A stretch of 64,000 nucleotides of DNA. Source: Angiostrongylus vasorum. Lineage: Eukaryota; Nematoda; Chromadorea; Rhabditida; Metastrongylidae. The stretch covers positions 929,001 through 993,000 of the forward strand of contig JADANN010000170.1 of NCBI GenBank assembly GCA_018806985.1, in the 5' to 3' direction. The notes under the pieces were generated by a model that saw nothing but the letters and a program-made list of their open reading frames with translations, ran no database searches and was not told where the DNA came from. Within the stretch, counting starts at the first letter, position 1; every line of letters begins with the position of its first letter. Shown here piece by piece: positions 9,973-24,206 of the stretch. Made by a program: the position numbers and the translations under genes.

Positions 9973-12800
9973 CGACTCCGATTCATTCAAGATGGTGGCT
10001 CACATTTATCTGTCAACAAGGATTCTTGGGAATAATCGACCAATCGATGGAATAGTCTTAAGGTCATCTACTCCAGTCATCATTTTCAGAAGGTCGTCAA
10101 TTACAACTGATCTTTTGCCTTCTAGAACTAACGTCACGCCGTGCGCTTATTGACGACTCAATGACCAAAAATAACTCTTCCACTATTCATGCTGTTTTTT
10201 TTTCGGAAACTTTCAGTTCCCTTAAAAATTACTCGATTTTGCTTTCCTATTCATTTACACTTAAATGCTGTAATTTCAACACACATTAGAATTAGAACCA
10301 AAACGTTAGCAAAAAAATATGGGATGAAACTTGCTTTTTAAAATGACGTATACTATGGGCAAGAAGTCACGAAGCCTCATCCGTCACATTTGCGATTCTA
10401 TGCATTCATTTCAATGCACATTGCTTGACAATAGCTGTGGCTTCTAACTTTAATAAGTCTCTAAATGAGCTCTTAGTGGATCTTATTTATTGAAATGAAA
10501 TTCTTTAGAATCTGCGGAACATTACCAGCAAGATACATGCCTTTCTTCTTCACAACCACAGTGAAAGTGCGCTATTTTGAAGCTCATTAAGCTACCTATC
10601 GATCTTCCTCGACGATGATCGCATCGAAACATGGTGAATAACGAAACGAATGAACAAACTAGATTTCTTCTAGTGAACATAGTGATGCCCTCGATTATGT
10701 CGTTGAAGTTGACAGCTGTCCAGCTTCCACTGAAGTAGTTTGAAATTTCTAATTCTCTAAAATTCTTTGTACATTTGGTTTCCACTTTTTTTTTGGAAAA
10801 TCTGAAGTTGAAAGAAAGATTTGAAGTGGAAACTATTATGTCGATAGCGCAAGATCTCTCGTATACATCTGCCCTGGTCTAAACTCTTCAATTCTCGGCA
10901 GTTACCGAAAAACTCTTGCTGTCTTGAATATGTTAGAAGTAGGAGCATCAAAGTATGTAAAGAGAAATGAATTAATTCCTAGGTATCCTATTGATTTGTT
11001 TTTTGTTTTCTCCATCTGTTTGCGTCCTTCATATAATATTTTGTAATATTTTTCTTAAATGATCCGTCTTCACGTCTACTGTGCGGATCCCAGCACTTCT
11101 CACATTCGATTCAATTCCGCGCATCGTTTGTCCACGAACATCTTCCAACTTTACCCGTGTCTTTCGGTTGTTGCTTGAGGATTTTCAATTCATCTTGAAT
11201 GTCGTAGAATGCTGCCCAAGCAGTTCTCTCTGGACTCCTGAGGTAGCCGGGCTGGAGCGTTCCCAGTTGGATTTTGTAATATTATATCGTCGAAATTTTG
11301 CTTTTAATACATTAAGTCGTTTTATATGAAGAACAGAGCGAAAAGTTGAGAAGACGCTGTAGACGTTCTTTTCGGAGAAGTTGAGCAGCGGCTACTATTC
11401 TTTTGTTAGTTATCACCAAGCTGATGGTCATTATTCCACCGACAACTTGGTATTATTTCATTTTTTATATCTTTTTCTATTTCTCGTTTTCTCCATGTCG
11501 TTGTTAAAGAGACATCGCTGAAAATGAACGTTACTTTAGTACGGTTTCATCCTTGAATTTTCCTGTTTCCCATTTTCCCATGCCTTCCTTAGTGACACAC
11601 CTTTGTCGATGACCTTTACACTCTCGAACACGAAACGAAGCACGACTCAGTTCTTCTATAAGCAGTATTTCATCATTAAAGCAGCATGCATCATACTTTG
11701 GTCATAAGTTTATCATATGCGAAGAATCTACACCTCTCTATATTCTTTGGGAAAAGTTCTGCTGTCTAATCGTAAATTACATTCGAAATCGTTTTCAAGA
11801 TTGAATTTACCCTAGAGCGTTGTTATTTGTTTTGCTCTGTTCCAAACCGTCTGTGATTTTACTTTATGATTTTAATTTTATTTATCGAATTTTAATGTCT
11901 GTACTATGAGAGCACTTGTCGATGTTACTAAAGCCATAATTCTGCATTGTGGGTTAATGTTCGGGCTTAGTTGGTAGTTGTGCTGCCGGTTCTCTGCGCT
12001 CGTCGTAAGCGTCAGCGGCCATCACTTATTGCTTTACAACCATAACTTCGCTTAATGTAACGATTGAATGCATTTGATTACCGTTGTCGTTCATTTCGTT
12101 TATCTCCGTCGGAAATTGTCTTAACGGTTACGTTTCAGTATCTATTCGATTGAGTTCAGTGTGGCGTGAGGTGGTGTGCGGACCACCCTAACTTCCTCCT
12201 TCACATAGTGATCATCGTCACCGGGCCGCCCGATTGTCTGTAGTATGGTCGTCCGTGGCGAACAGCGTACGATACGTTTATTCTTTTATAACGTTGACTT
12301 AGTTTTTATTTGTTATTTTTTTGTTTTTGCTCACATAAAAAGAATGAAGCGTATGAATTATCGAAGAAGGGACCAGCATATACATGGGAATTTTCCTTTT
12401 CTTCTCACCAGAAACATTCCTTTTCATTACTTTTTTAAATTCTTTTTTATACCTTGTAATTCGGAAAACCGAAAGAAGAACCAAGGTTTACGTAAAATTC
12501 TCAGATCAGAGAGTTCACATTGTTTGTTCTGGAGAGTATAAATCATGATGTGAAGTAAATTTAAACGTCTAATCTGTGGAGTTTATTCGTCTTATTTCCC
12601 AGGATTAGTCTAGATCGGCTTACTGCCTTCATCCAGTTACTAGTAAATCAGCAGGTTAATTATGTAATATTAATTAGGAGGTGGGGGGGCATGGCATAAT
12701 GCTATGGAAAAAGTACAAAGTCTTTTTCGATTATCTAAAAAAAACTAGATTTTTGCATTTCTATCCCTTTAACTCGCTTTTTGTCCAACATTTCTTTTCA
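9973..12800. other. No gene seen; one family C repeat and a CpG-richer patch
   Basis: Apart from 11055-11258 there is no recognisable element. 11980-12260 is GC-richer (CGTCACCGGGCCGCCCG) and might be a promoter island, but no exon with good splice sites follows. Confidence 0.5.
11055..11258 (-). repeat. Repeat family C copy
   Basis: Reverse-orientation match to 41580-41800, including CTTCACGTCTACTGTGCGGA and TAGCCGGGCTGGAGCG. Confidence 0.6.
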
Positions 12801-12813
12801 TTTATAATAAAAA

Positions 12814-12990
12814 GTAGGACTCGCATGTGGTGGTGAATCCGTTAGCCCCCCGGAAAGGGTAGCAGCGTGTTCGATTCCCACCGCATATACCAGCTGTCCG
12901 GAGTTTTGCAAATATCTCCGCATAATTTTGGTTATGTTTCACATAACATCCTGCCATTAAAAAAATAGTAGGCGACAAATAAAATTTGAC
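12814..12990 (+). repeat. SINE-B copy with TSD
   Basis: Second tRNA-like SINE. Box A-like GCATGTGGTGGTGAATCCG and box B GTTCGATTCCC are followed by a CCGGAGTTTTGCAAATATCT body and a GGCGACAAATAAAA tail. It is flanked by TTATAATAAAAAGT (12802-12815) and TTATAATAAAAGT (12992-13004). Confidence 0.87.
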
Positions 12991-13004
12991 ATTATAATAA
13001 AAGT

Positions 13005-16000
13005 GTTTGTCATTATGGATCATTAACGCCGCGTTAAGTGCTGCTCGTAAGTGATCATCGTCACTTATTTGGCTAATCAGTACGGAATTCAGTCAGGCAG
13101 GACGAATTGTTGCTGATTTCGACGCTCCATTCGAAAAAATTTCATTTATTTAATCGAATCTGACGAAGAGTACGTCCTAATTCTATGACGGATCTTTAAG
13201 GAGAGACTGGCATGACTAATCTACAAGAACTAGAGGAGAAAAAACGGACAGTGACTTCAAGGATATTCTGCTTTAGCTAATCCCTCCGCCACTCTTATCT
13301 TTTTTCTCAGTAACGAATGCCTCACAGATCTGGGTATTACGCTGACAGGGAGAAGAACTATATCGGCGTTATCCGACACTACGTCATTAGGACAACGTTA
13401 GAAGACGTTAGAAGTTTATTACATTGAGTGAATCTCCGACAATGGCTTATGTTATGGACCAGATATCGTTCAATACAATTCACTTCACCGAAAAGGCGTT
13501 TTCGCATCAACCGATGCAAGAAAAATCAGTGAGCTAAAGCTACCACTGACTGGAGATTTCGGATGTCTTCATGAAGACAATGCATAAAAAACCGTGAGGT
13601 GGTCGATGCCACCTACGCCGCTGCTGAGGAAAGTATCTAGGCGCCTAACAACATTGGATGAAGAAATTACGGTAATCAGCTTGAAGCATTCGTTGCTAAA
13701 CGAGTTCATAGGTGATTAGTGAAATGGGACTGGCTAGTCTTCAATGGGACACTGATGGCATAGTTTCATTCGAAGACAGTTTTTCAGACGAAATATTAAG
13801 GTAATATCATACCTTTATTAATGTATAGGTTTTTTTTCTAAGATTTATCAGTGTTGTACTGACTGGCCCACCTCTTTCCCAAAAGGATTCCAATTTAATT
13901 ATCCAACGATCCTCACTCTTCTCTCTTATTCTTCTCACTGTAATTTCTAATGACATCGTTGATCATCGGTAGTGCCAATCAAAGTTTCTTGTTTAGAATA
14001 GTTTCGAGCCAACAGAATGTGATTCTATTCGTACTTGCATACCAAATAAGGTACGATTGCTGCTTTTTTTGCATAATCTCTTTGTTTGCCGCATTTATCA
14101 TCTAGTGAACGATTTTCGTTGCCTAACTTACCGCTAAAATGATGTTGTCAGTATGTTATCAGTCTAATCTAGCTTGGGTTGTACTAGAAGTCGGAAAAAA
14201 TTGTCCATGATGCTTTTGAAATAGGATACTACATGTTCTTTCCTAGTAATATAATCCATAAAAACAGCTGCTAGCTGCTGAAGCTACAATCTGCTAACTG
14301 TATCGCCTAACAATGTTTCCTGTTTCGTTCGATTTTTTGCTATTAAATGAATTTTTGATGTATAAGGTTATCACTTATTCTATAGGATTCGTATGACAAA
14401 GCAGATAACTAGGATTTTGCTTGATAACAGAGCTTCATCGATTTTGACGGACACTTTTCCCAGCATTAATGATAACTCTGTAACATTTGATCGGACATTT
14501 GTTGAAATGAAACTCGAAACGATTAGTAGTTTCCTTAGAATATTGATGTCTTAGTCCATACCTGTCCCAACTGCTACTGAATTAATGGCACGAATTAACC
14601 TTCACGAAATATACATGTTAAGAATGCAAGTTAATTAACAGTGGTTTGCAACATGGGCAATCCCTGCTAGCCAGATTAACTACCACTTACTAAGATAAAT
14701 TTCATGATTGTTGGCTCACTCATAGTTAGCTTTCTTGAAGGAAATGTCAAACTGTTCAGCTTAAATTGATCATGATGAGGTTGAGCCTTTGATGTAGATG
14801 ACATACGAATGAACGTCCCTAGTTGCGACGGTGCCTTAAAATTTTGCAAACCACGATATTTAAGGGAGCTGAATTGCGGACAACCAATAGACCATTACCA
14901 AGCCCAACTTACTACCTAAAATATAACGCATTTTGTTTCGGTCAGGTTTTGGAGGTAAAGGTTAATGAACCACATTAATATGAGAGTCACGTCAATTAAC
15001 TGAATGGTCTGCTTTCTAAACGAATACTCAATTTTTTATTTTCTCTGAGCTTGAAGAACTATGACTGTTCTGTTTCGTTTCCCTGTAGAGCCAATTCGAC
15101 CATAGTTGGGCATAGATTTCTTCAAATGGACTCAATAACATAGCTATTTAATCTGAACTATGTATGATAATTTAAGTAATTTCTTCTCCGTCTCTCTGTA
15201 TGATGTGTTCATCCCTGTCACCCTCTCACCCTCCCACTTTCTCTATCTATCTGTCTTGAACAATGGTGTCTTTTACTAATTCTGCTTAATGTGGGGGGAT
15301 CTTGAGCTGTTCACTGGCAAGGTTATATGGCGCGATATGATGGCGGATAAAGGATTAGTCGAGACCTAAGCACCACTATGTTGTTGTCCGTGATGTAAGC
15401 AAGACCGCTGAATGGACTCCATATCTCTGGTGCATGGAAATAATTTACGTCTTCCGTTCTACATGCATACGTGAGCATTGGATCATTTGGCCAAAAAAGA
15501 GCTGACGTGCAACACGACGAATCAAGACATCACTAGTATTGGGTCGAGTCACTTAATGCTTAACTGCTTTACAAGTATTACATGAGGTGCTGAATCAAGT
15601 CTTCTAAATAAGTTGTTGGTCCACTCGTTGGAGGTTGGTGGTGTAATCACTATAATTGCCATATTTTTCTACGTAGGTTTTATCGTTGGAAAGTGAAGAT
15701 ACGTATTTCAAATCTTTGTCAGTCTCGTTTTCAGTTTTCTATTTTCTTAGGCTTGAAGCAACTGCAACACAAGAAGCTGTGTCCACCAGCCAACTACTAC
15801 TAGTGAAATTGTTCTTTTCTGAACATATGAACTCCGCAACGTTTGTTAGAAGAAGTGGAAAGCATTTGGAATCCCAAGTATCGTTGCAGTCGTCGGCTAC
15901 TTGCGTCACGCACGAACCGACCCACTGATAATACGCTTTCGTTTGTGACTCGGCGCCCTTAAAACCAACTGTTCATCGTCCTACTTTATTCGTGCGTGGT

Positions 16001-18255
16001 TGTTTTCCTCTTTTCCTCTTACTTCTGTTTCTTGTCCTACAGTTACTTCTCTGTACTTCTCAGATGGTTAAATTATCTGATATCATTCAATATCATTTTG
16101 TATCCACATCCAGTTTAACACTCAATCGAATATGTCGTGTGGAATGTTGAATTCACATCTATCACCTATCATCTGGATCACTCGTAATCTTTTTTATGTT
16201 CGAATAACTCAAAAAAGGCAGTAGGAAAATCTTTATTCGTTCTCTATTGCGTACTAAAGCTACTCGCTAAGCTTCCGTTCGCTCAAGTGGCTTAATAAAT
16301 GACTTAGCATCTCTGTTGTTTTCGATCTCTGTAGTTTCACTTTGTTATTCTTGTTTTACTGACAAGAGGATAGCCAGAGGTAGTTACACTATCTGAGCAG
16401 GGAATTGCTTTCCTCATAGCTTTTCTTCCGGGTAGAAAATTTGAAAGGCTCTGGAATGACCTGAGGACTCCGTCCACTTTACACCACACGTCCCTAGGAC
16501 AGCTCAACAGCCACGATTAGGTGATTCACTGTTCAATGAAGGAATTCATGTAGTGCTTACTTAAAATCGTATACTGAATCACTCTTTATTTTGAACCATT
16601 TAGTTCGTTATAATTCGGTGTTTAGTAATATTAGAAATAAGGAGCAGTAGGGCAAACATTAAAGAGGTATAAGAAGGCGTTGTCTAAGGGAAGAAAACTA
16701 TACGCTTTTCATACACATTGATCAGTTGTTTCTGCTAATGTTAAGCTAATCCAACGGGAGGCAATTCTCCGCATGTATAGAGTTGCGCCTAAAGTTTCCA
16801 GGAAGATTAGAAATATTTGGTGAACCTTTTTCAGTAAATGCGTATTCCGTTGGAGGCCAATCGTCATTATTTCTAACACTTGTAGGTGTTAGGGGGGAAC
16901 ATATCACGATATTTAATCGAACATCTGGGAGCGAAAGTCTAACAATTGGACATGTTTGCGTGATCTCAACTTTAATGTGGAGCACAGTCCTGTTATCCTT
17001 GCCTGGGAAGACATGCTACCTGCTTAAATACTTCGGTGGCCTCTTTCCAACTTGTCGTGCTGCCTCTAGTATATCCTGAATTCATTTCCTTCTTGCAGCT
17101 ATTATCAAAAGTATTTTCGGTGGTAGTGTATGGTTTCGAGTGTTGCTGCCTTGCTTGTGAGTAGCAGAAGACCTGTTTGACGTCAGCGATTCCCGCGATT
17201 ACTCACTCTACTGACTCATCGAGGGCGATCTGATAGACCGAGTTTTAATATGTAATATCAAAATGAAATACGTGTGGAGGAAAATGACAATTGTGGGAAG
17301 CCATAGATATGAGAAACAGCTAAATTTACACCGTGTGAACATGAATATTTATATCATTATTTATAGTTGAACAGGTAAGTCCCGTACGACAAAGGTATTC
17401 ATTCATGTTTTATTGCTTATCTTTATGAAAATTCATCTACACATGGACGAATGAAGAACTCAATATTGTTCATTTACGATAATTTCAGACATTTTGATTT
17501 GAACGAAACTGCCATTTCCTCCCACGTATTCAATTTCTACTTACCCGGAAGACTACATAGTTCCCATGGTTGTTATTAGTGATATCGAGTGGTTGTTATT
17601 AGTAACAGTAAAAAAGAGAACGTGCATGCCCTAATCCACTCCTTTGTTTTTCGTTCTTTATTTATTGTTACTCCTGAAGTCAGCAGGAGCTTTTGGGCCG
17701 GTAGCTAGCTATCTTCCATTTCAAAATCATAGAGTTTCAATTAAGCTTACACCAGGAGGAGCTCTAATGAAATAAGCGATTTGTGCTATTGTAAACCGTC
17801 TTTCATTTACTATCGTTATGTACGATCAATGTGCCTTATTTCATCGACAAGCCGACACGAGATCGTTGTCAAACATTTTCTCCTTTTCATCGTTTCCTTC
17901 CTTTTTTTTCGGCTTAGAAGATTATGTTCTGACTTTGATCTTGTCATAGCTCGATATCGTGAGAACTCAGCAGATGACGTAAGTTTCAGCTGGTAGGGTG
18001 CATCTGACTATATTAAAATATTCCATGAATGTTAGAAAGATCATTAGAAGACATTCGAACTCTTATTCTTCTTAATATCATAATTGTCGAAGAAAGGTTA
18101 CTATGTAGATCAGCCAGTAATGTTCAACCTAAGACGAATAGTTGAATTTCCGTGAAAATTTTGAGGAATTACGAGCAGTACGAGGATGTTTTTCATCTTT
18201 TTGACGTCGTAACGCCATCATTCACATTATGTGAAATATGCACAACTTAGTGACA
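13005..18255. other. No gene seen
   Basis: Five kilobases with no SINE, PLE or convincing exon. The 79-codon - strand frame at 16746-16985 and the + strand frame at 15686-15928 have no recognisable features. A small duplication (GGTTGTTATTAGT twice) lies near 17570-17600. Confidence 0.5.
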
Positions 18256-18259
18256 TATA

Positions 18260-18546
18260 AGCGCGCGTGTGGCGCAGTGGTCAGAGGCGTCCTGCAACAC
18301 ACATGTGGAATCGATCCCGTGCCCATGGCCCACCAAGCCCTCCATTCCTCCGGAGTCGGCGAATTGGTACCAAACTCGCCTGGGAGGATTGCAGCACTGG
18401 CTCGATAGATCGGTAGGCCACTGCAACTCATTGTAAAGGCCAGATATGCATTCAGTCACTTCCAAGCGATGCTTAGTGAAGTCGAATGCATGGCGCATCT
18501 CTCAGGGATTGATGAACGCCGAGAGCTTTAGAGCTTTAGAGCTTAA
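18260..18546 (+). repeat. SINE-A copy with TSD and expanded tail
   Basis: Near-complete copy with head GCGCGTGTGGCGCAGTGGTC and box B AATCGATCCC. It is flanked by TGACATATAA (18251-18260) and TGACGTATAA (18548-18557). The 3' end is expanded to three GAGCTTTA units. Confidence 0.9.
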
Positions 18547-18957
18547 ATGACGTATAATTTGATGAGATAGTGATAAATTTAGATAATTCGTTAGCTTGTT
18601 TTTTATTCCTGTAGACAACGCAAGCAGAAAAGTGAATGAGAGACTAAAAAATTAATCGCAATAAAAAAAACAAGCTGTAAAATGACTGAAAGCAACTAGA
18701 AAGTAGGAGGACAGGACGTGTAGTACTACGTCATGCAGGCTTTAAATAAATGAATAGCTGTTTAAAGAAAACGCATTGTATTCCTTCGTCCAACATCCGG
18801 TTTTCGTTTTTAAGCGTTAAATTGCACTCGCAAGTATTCCCAGAGAAATCGATGAAAAAGAAAAAGAGGAAGCAGTAAGACAACGTTTTGCATCTGTCAA
18901 AGTGTTTTTTTACGTAACTAATCTAAAATGGGAATTTTAGAATTCTCTACTTTATCG

Positions 18958-19086
18958 AAGGTTCGATCTCAGACCCTGGGCTCACCAAGCGTTCCATCTC
19001 TCTTGGGTTGACACAATGAAACGAGACCTGTGTGGGAGTATAGCAACACTACTTGATACATCGGTAAACCGCCACAAGTTATTGTA
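18958..19086 (+). repeat. SINE-A fragment
   Basis: Starts at box B (GGTTCGATCTC) and covers the first half of the body. Both head and 3' end are missing. Confidence 0.65.
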
Positions 19087-19089
19087 TCC

Positions 19090-20905
19090 TTTGTCCCTAT
19101 TCTTTATAAAGTTTCCGGCATTGATTAGTCCCATAGTGACGAGTCACGAATTTGACTACGTTAAACATTGCAAAGCTGATTGCATATCTGACCAACAGAA
19201 TTCTATGGGTCTACATATTCTGCGGACTCGAAAATATTGGCAGAAGACGATATTTTTGTCGTCCCGGGCACACCTGGAATCAAATTTTCCGACTTCAAAT
19301 CGGTGGGAGGCTTTGGTATTCTGCATTGAACAGAACACATGGATCACATAGCACTTCAATCTACTGATTTTCTCAAGGAGGTTAAACATTTTGCATTGAA
19401 TTAATCCATGCTACCTAGTTTTGATATTAGCACTTTACAATTGCAGACGGTGATAATCAGTTACAGTAGCAATTCAGAATCAAATCGAAGTAAAAGTCGA
19501 AGAAAAACTTTAGAATAGCAAGAAATTTCTCTGCTAAGGATCAATACGGAAGATTAAGCCCAGGAGGACGTTAGTGGAAGATAGATTACGCACTTTTTTT
19601 TAAGCCATAACCCTCAACGCATCGAATGCACGCCGAGATTCCGAGATTATTATGGTTTATGCGCGCCTCTGACGCTATCCAACGGGAAGTTTCTCTTTTT
19701 TTTTCATTTCTTTATTGCTTTTGTGGGCCAGCTGGTTCGTGACATTTTTATGTTGAAGTAATTGACAGTTTAAAACTAGAACTAGTAGTGCACAATATGA
19801 TTCAATCGATAAACGCAAATGTTTTTTTTTGCAAGATTGAAGATTCCTATAAACGACGAACACTAGATGATTGTTTTATCTGAACGTTGTGGAAGTTTTC
19901 GGTTTTTTTTCTTCTGAAGGTGCGGTTCTGTTTATTTGAAAGAGAGTGAGGAAATAGATGTTCGGAGAGGCTTCTCCATGCATCAGCTTATCCTTGTATC
20001 ACTACTGGGAATTCAACAGTTGGGTTTTAGTTGTTATTTTAGACTAGACATTCATTGGAAATTCATGGCACTGAATTTCATACATATTTTAATGAACCCA
20101 GATGGTTGGTGTTGTAATAAATAAATGCATCTTTAAAGTGGTGATGATTGCGACGATGATCACAACTGTTGCTTAGGAAACGTCCTACGTCATTTTCCTC
20201 TCTTTCATCTCTAAATTGGAGAATCTACTTCTCTTATAAAATACTTAGAACATCATTATTTCTGTTTCACTACTACTTTAGCTTCTTCTCAGGTTTATCG
20301 TTCATTAGCATCATCACACATGGGAATATGTGCTGGGAAAAACTGGAGACACTTCAAACATCGATACGTCGCACTATTTTCTTGTTGGTTGGAGTGTTTT
20401 CTTTTCCTCTCCTCCATTTCTTTCTTCTTTCTTCTTCTTTGCTATTCGAATATAACAAATATTTATGATTTACTCTATTCCCAACATGTTAGCAACCGTT
20501 TCTAACCTCGGCGGTGTCTTTTACAAGCCTTCTTTTTCCTTAGAATTGAAGCTCTTGCCGACTATTGTCCAGTCAGTACGACGGAAGTTTTTACACGAAT
20601 AATGCTTCTTGGATTACCTCCAGTTGTTTGGAATGCGGAAATTCCGAAATCCATCCATTTTCTTTGAACTACATGCATTTGTTTCCGAAAAAACATGACA
20701 GTTAGGGATTTTAGTGAAGAATTCGATGGATATGCCTTAATTTCTTTCACGTACACTGTTCAATAGAAGTACGTTGGCAGCTTCTAAAATTGTTGATACA
20801 GTGGACTTGATTGACTAGAGTAAGGTCCGGAGCTAGCTCGAAAACACGTCCCAAAAGTTAATATTTGTATGATCATTCTTGATATAGTTGACATATTTGG
20901 AGCAA
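19090..20905. other. No gene seen
   Basis: AT-rich with T-runs and short open frames of low complexity. Nothing recognisable. Confidence 0.55.
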
Positions 20906-20907
20906 AT

Positions 20908-21179
20908 GGACGCGTGTGGAGCAGTGGTCAAAGGTGCCCTGCCATACACATGGGATCTATTCCCACGCCCGTGGTCCACCAAGGCTTCCATCATCCCTCC
21001 GGGGTCGGCAAATTGGTACCAGACTTGTCTGGGAGGACAGCAGCACTGGCTCGATACATCGGTAGACAATCGCGAGTCGTTGTAAAGGCCAGATATGCAT
21101 TCAGTCGTACGATACTTAATGAAGTCGAATGCGCGGCACATCCCTAAGGGATTGATCAACGTCGAGAGCTTTATCCTTC
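20908..21179 (+). repeat. SINE-A copy, full length
   Basis: Head GCGTGTGGAGCAGTGGTCA. The complete body ends in GAGAGCTTTATCCTTC. A ~16-bp deletion spans the CACCTCCAAACG-equivalent stretch. Confidence 0.88.
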
Positions 21180-22940
21180 ATTCTCTATCTTTGGAGCATT
21201 GTTGTTTAGGAAGAAAACTATAGTTCATCTTATTACGGTTTTTCATTGGGTTGCTTCTACTTTCTTCTCTTCTCTGTGGAAACAACAACAATGAAAAGAA
21301 ACACTAATCAGTCGTGGTGTGTTCTATTGTCGGTCGAAATACAAGATATTTAGTGAATGAAAGCCAGGAGCACAGTTGTCTTGTTGCAAAATGGGACATT
21401 GGCAACCCTTATCTGCTGTCAGTTGTTTGGAAGCTCTAAGCCTTTCGCGAGAATCTTGTTTTTTACAAATGATGACAATTTCTCAGTGAAAGCGTTTAAG
21501 CTCCGAACCTTATAGAGTCATAGAAAAGACTTTGCTCTTTCGCATTACACGCAATTTTGACACAGTATCACTTCCAAATGAAGTATGTTTAGAACCAAGA
21601 CTTTCACAAAAAATTAGAGATAGAATCTAAAAGTTTTAAAGCTGCAGAAGAGCGGTAGTTGCAAATACAAACGGTATATTGGGAAACATCATTGTGTCCT
21701 GCCAGATGAAATCCCGTCGGCTAATTTGCTTTCCCGTTTTAAATTCAAGCGTCGAAGCAAAAAAAAACATGGAGGAACCATATGTTGTGGGCTCCGGAAA
21801 ACTAGAATTCCATCAAGCTAAAATAGGGAGAACGTTTGTCATGTTGGAGAAAATTTTTGGACTCTAATAGTTTTAATTCCAACAAGTGTCGTTGTGAAAT
21901 AAAAGGAAATGAGATGTGTTGATTTAACGCTGAAAACGGTCTCACGGTCTCTACTTCTGTATAATATGACTGCTATAGAGGTCACGTCGTCTTGTAAGGG
22001 TTATTCGATTGGTCCTAAACCAGGTCACTGGACAAAGGACAGCTCGAGAAGCGAACACGACTTGCATTATGCTGCAGCACATCCACTCGATGACAAAGCT
22101 AACCTGGTGAATCGCAAGAGTTAAAGAGACCACGTTCTTCATCTACATCGACATATGAAAGTCCTTGGTTTATAGAGAAGCGGTTCTGCAACCTTTAGAC
22201 AACTGAGACACATCAAATCGGTACACAAGCTACACAGCAATGTCTTCATAAGCGGCACAGCAATGTTAAGGCCATCAGCTCCTCCCTTTTTTTCTTTTTT
22301 CTGCTTTTTTTTATTTCTCACTTTACAACGGCATAATTGTCAAGGCTAAGTGATACCATCTTTAAAGACCACTCAACAATACGATACGATCTTGCCAAAA
22401 TCGTTCAGCACCAGTCGTCAACATTATCGAATTTCATAGTTATTATAGGAGAACTTTTTGTCGTAAAAGTAAGAGGTGAAAATTTATTTTTTTGTGTCAC
22501 TTTAGGGGTTCTAGCACGTGACAAGGATGAAGGACAGTTTCACTTGTACGTTCTCGAGTGGGATCATCAAGCATCCATGTGAAATAGACATTGCTAAAAT
22601 TAGTGGAACTGATGGATCAAATATAAAACTATAGCATTCTTAAAGTTTTACATAGAGACTTTAACGCTTAAAGTTCATAGTGGGATAACTAGAAGCAACA
22701 CACTAGTTGAAAGATATCTTGTAAATGGTTCTTACTTTCCAAATGCAGCCCACAAGAGTCTGTCCTCATCATTCATTCATCATAAATCTAAAATCTAAGT
22801 AGAAAAAAAAGGAACCAGATGAAGTTAACGTTTATTTTTTATTCAGGTTAATCGTAGAGATTTCGAAAGCGAAACGAAAAATTTTGCTACGTGGCATAAG
22901 TAGTGTTTAATCGGAGAGACTGGTTTTTCGGATTGGTGAT
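21180..22940. other. No gene seen
   Basis: Only short open frames (for example 21909-22124 +), with no family similarity or repeats matching other parts of the window. Confidence 0.55.
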
Positions 22941-22943
22941 TAA

Positions 22944-23226
22944 AAAGGATAAAGGATAAAGCTGTCGGCGTTGATCAATCCCTGAGGGATGCGCCATGCA
23001 TTCGACTTCATTAAGGATCGTTTGAAAGTGATTGAATGCATATCTGGCCTTTACAATGACTCGAGGTGGCCTACGATCTATCGAGCCAGTGCTGCAATCC
23101 TCCCAGGCGACGAGTCTGGTACCAATTCGCCGACTCCGGAGGAATGGAGGGCTTGGTGGGCCATGAGCATGGGGGATCGATTCCACGTCTCTATTGCAGG
23201 ATGCCTCCGACCACTGCGCCACGCGG
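22944..23226 (-). repeat. SINE-A copy with repeated tail
   Basis: - strand copy. Its 3' tail is a doubled CTTTATC-type unit (AAGGATAAAGGATAAAG on +), followed by a full body and head. Confidence 0.88.
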
Positions 23227-24143
23227 AAATAGTCATTACGAATACAATTTTACTTGTTGTATTTGGTTTTTTGTATAATATCGACTTTTATGTTGATTCT
23301 TACATGCACTTAAACTCTCTTACGTTTACCTCAGTTTTTCAGTGCTTTATTGTTTGTTGAGATATATTTTTTGCCGGAAACACTGCTTATTGGATGAGAA
23401 AATCTATATTTCTTTTATATTTCTCATCTGTCAGTTCCCACGGAACTCGTTGTTGTGAGGGTGGGCCCTCTCTCTGCTTGGCTCGATTCATGTAATCGCT
23501 TTCATGTCCGCTTAATCGTATTCGGTTATAAATGCTTGTGTTCGCCACTATGTGCACGCGGATTGTATCCTGAAGTCAGTTTGACTCCAGGGCAGTAGCA
23601 GTTATGTGACTACATGAGAATTAGCTCTAGGAAGCGAACACTACTTCTAATCTAGAAGGATCTGACGGACGGCTCATAAGTATACTCAGATCTCTGGCTA
23701 CCCTATATTGCTACGATCTGGTCAAAAACACTTTGGATAGAAGATGTGCTACGAAAACAGTGCTGGTTTTAATGTCTTCTAGGAGCGGAGTCCCACTTAA
23801 TAACACTCGCGCACGATGATAGGGAAAAGTGGAAACTTTTGTAGTGCAGGGGCTCGAATCAGTCGATGACTATCGGAAAGGAGTTTAAGTGACAGATGAG
23901 GTGACAACTATTGTTTCAGTTTCTTTTTCCGCACTATCACTCGCTTTCACTGCTGCGCTTTCTCTTTGTTAGTGCGTCATAGAGCATTTCGTTTCTTACG
24001 AAATTGAATAACCTATTATTCCTGAATGTATGCCATTGTTCCTGTTTAATGCCTAGCTCCTTTCTTTTCTTTTTTGCATTTTTCACCAATTTACATTGTG
24101 AATGTGGCTGGTTTCACATAGTCATTTCATCGTAAATTGTGTA

Positions 24144-24206
24144 AGATTCTACGTATTATCGATCGTAGGTCAGATTCCATGTATTATCGACTGTAGGTCA
24201 GATTTA
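24144..24206 (+). repeat. Short tandem duplication (about 28 bp x 2)
   Basis: Two units of AGATTCTACGTATTATCGAT-like sequence ending GTAGGTC, with three differences. No coding function seen. Confidence 0.75.

Noticed and set aside
12814..12900. SINE-B tRNA-like part as a stand-alone RNA gene
   Set aside because: It is repeated with the same 3' body and has TSDs, so it is a retroposon.
22989..23360. Recurring predicted peptides of the type MRHAFDFIK..ECISGLYNDSRWPT (also 18247-18498, 20833-21159, 36406-36809, 46563-47024)
   Set aside because: They are translations of SINE-A bodies in one frame; their recurrence reflects the repeat, not a protein family.
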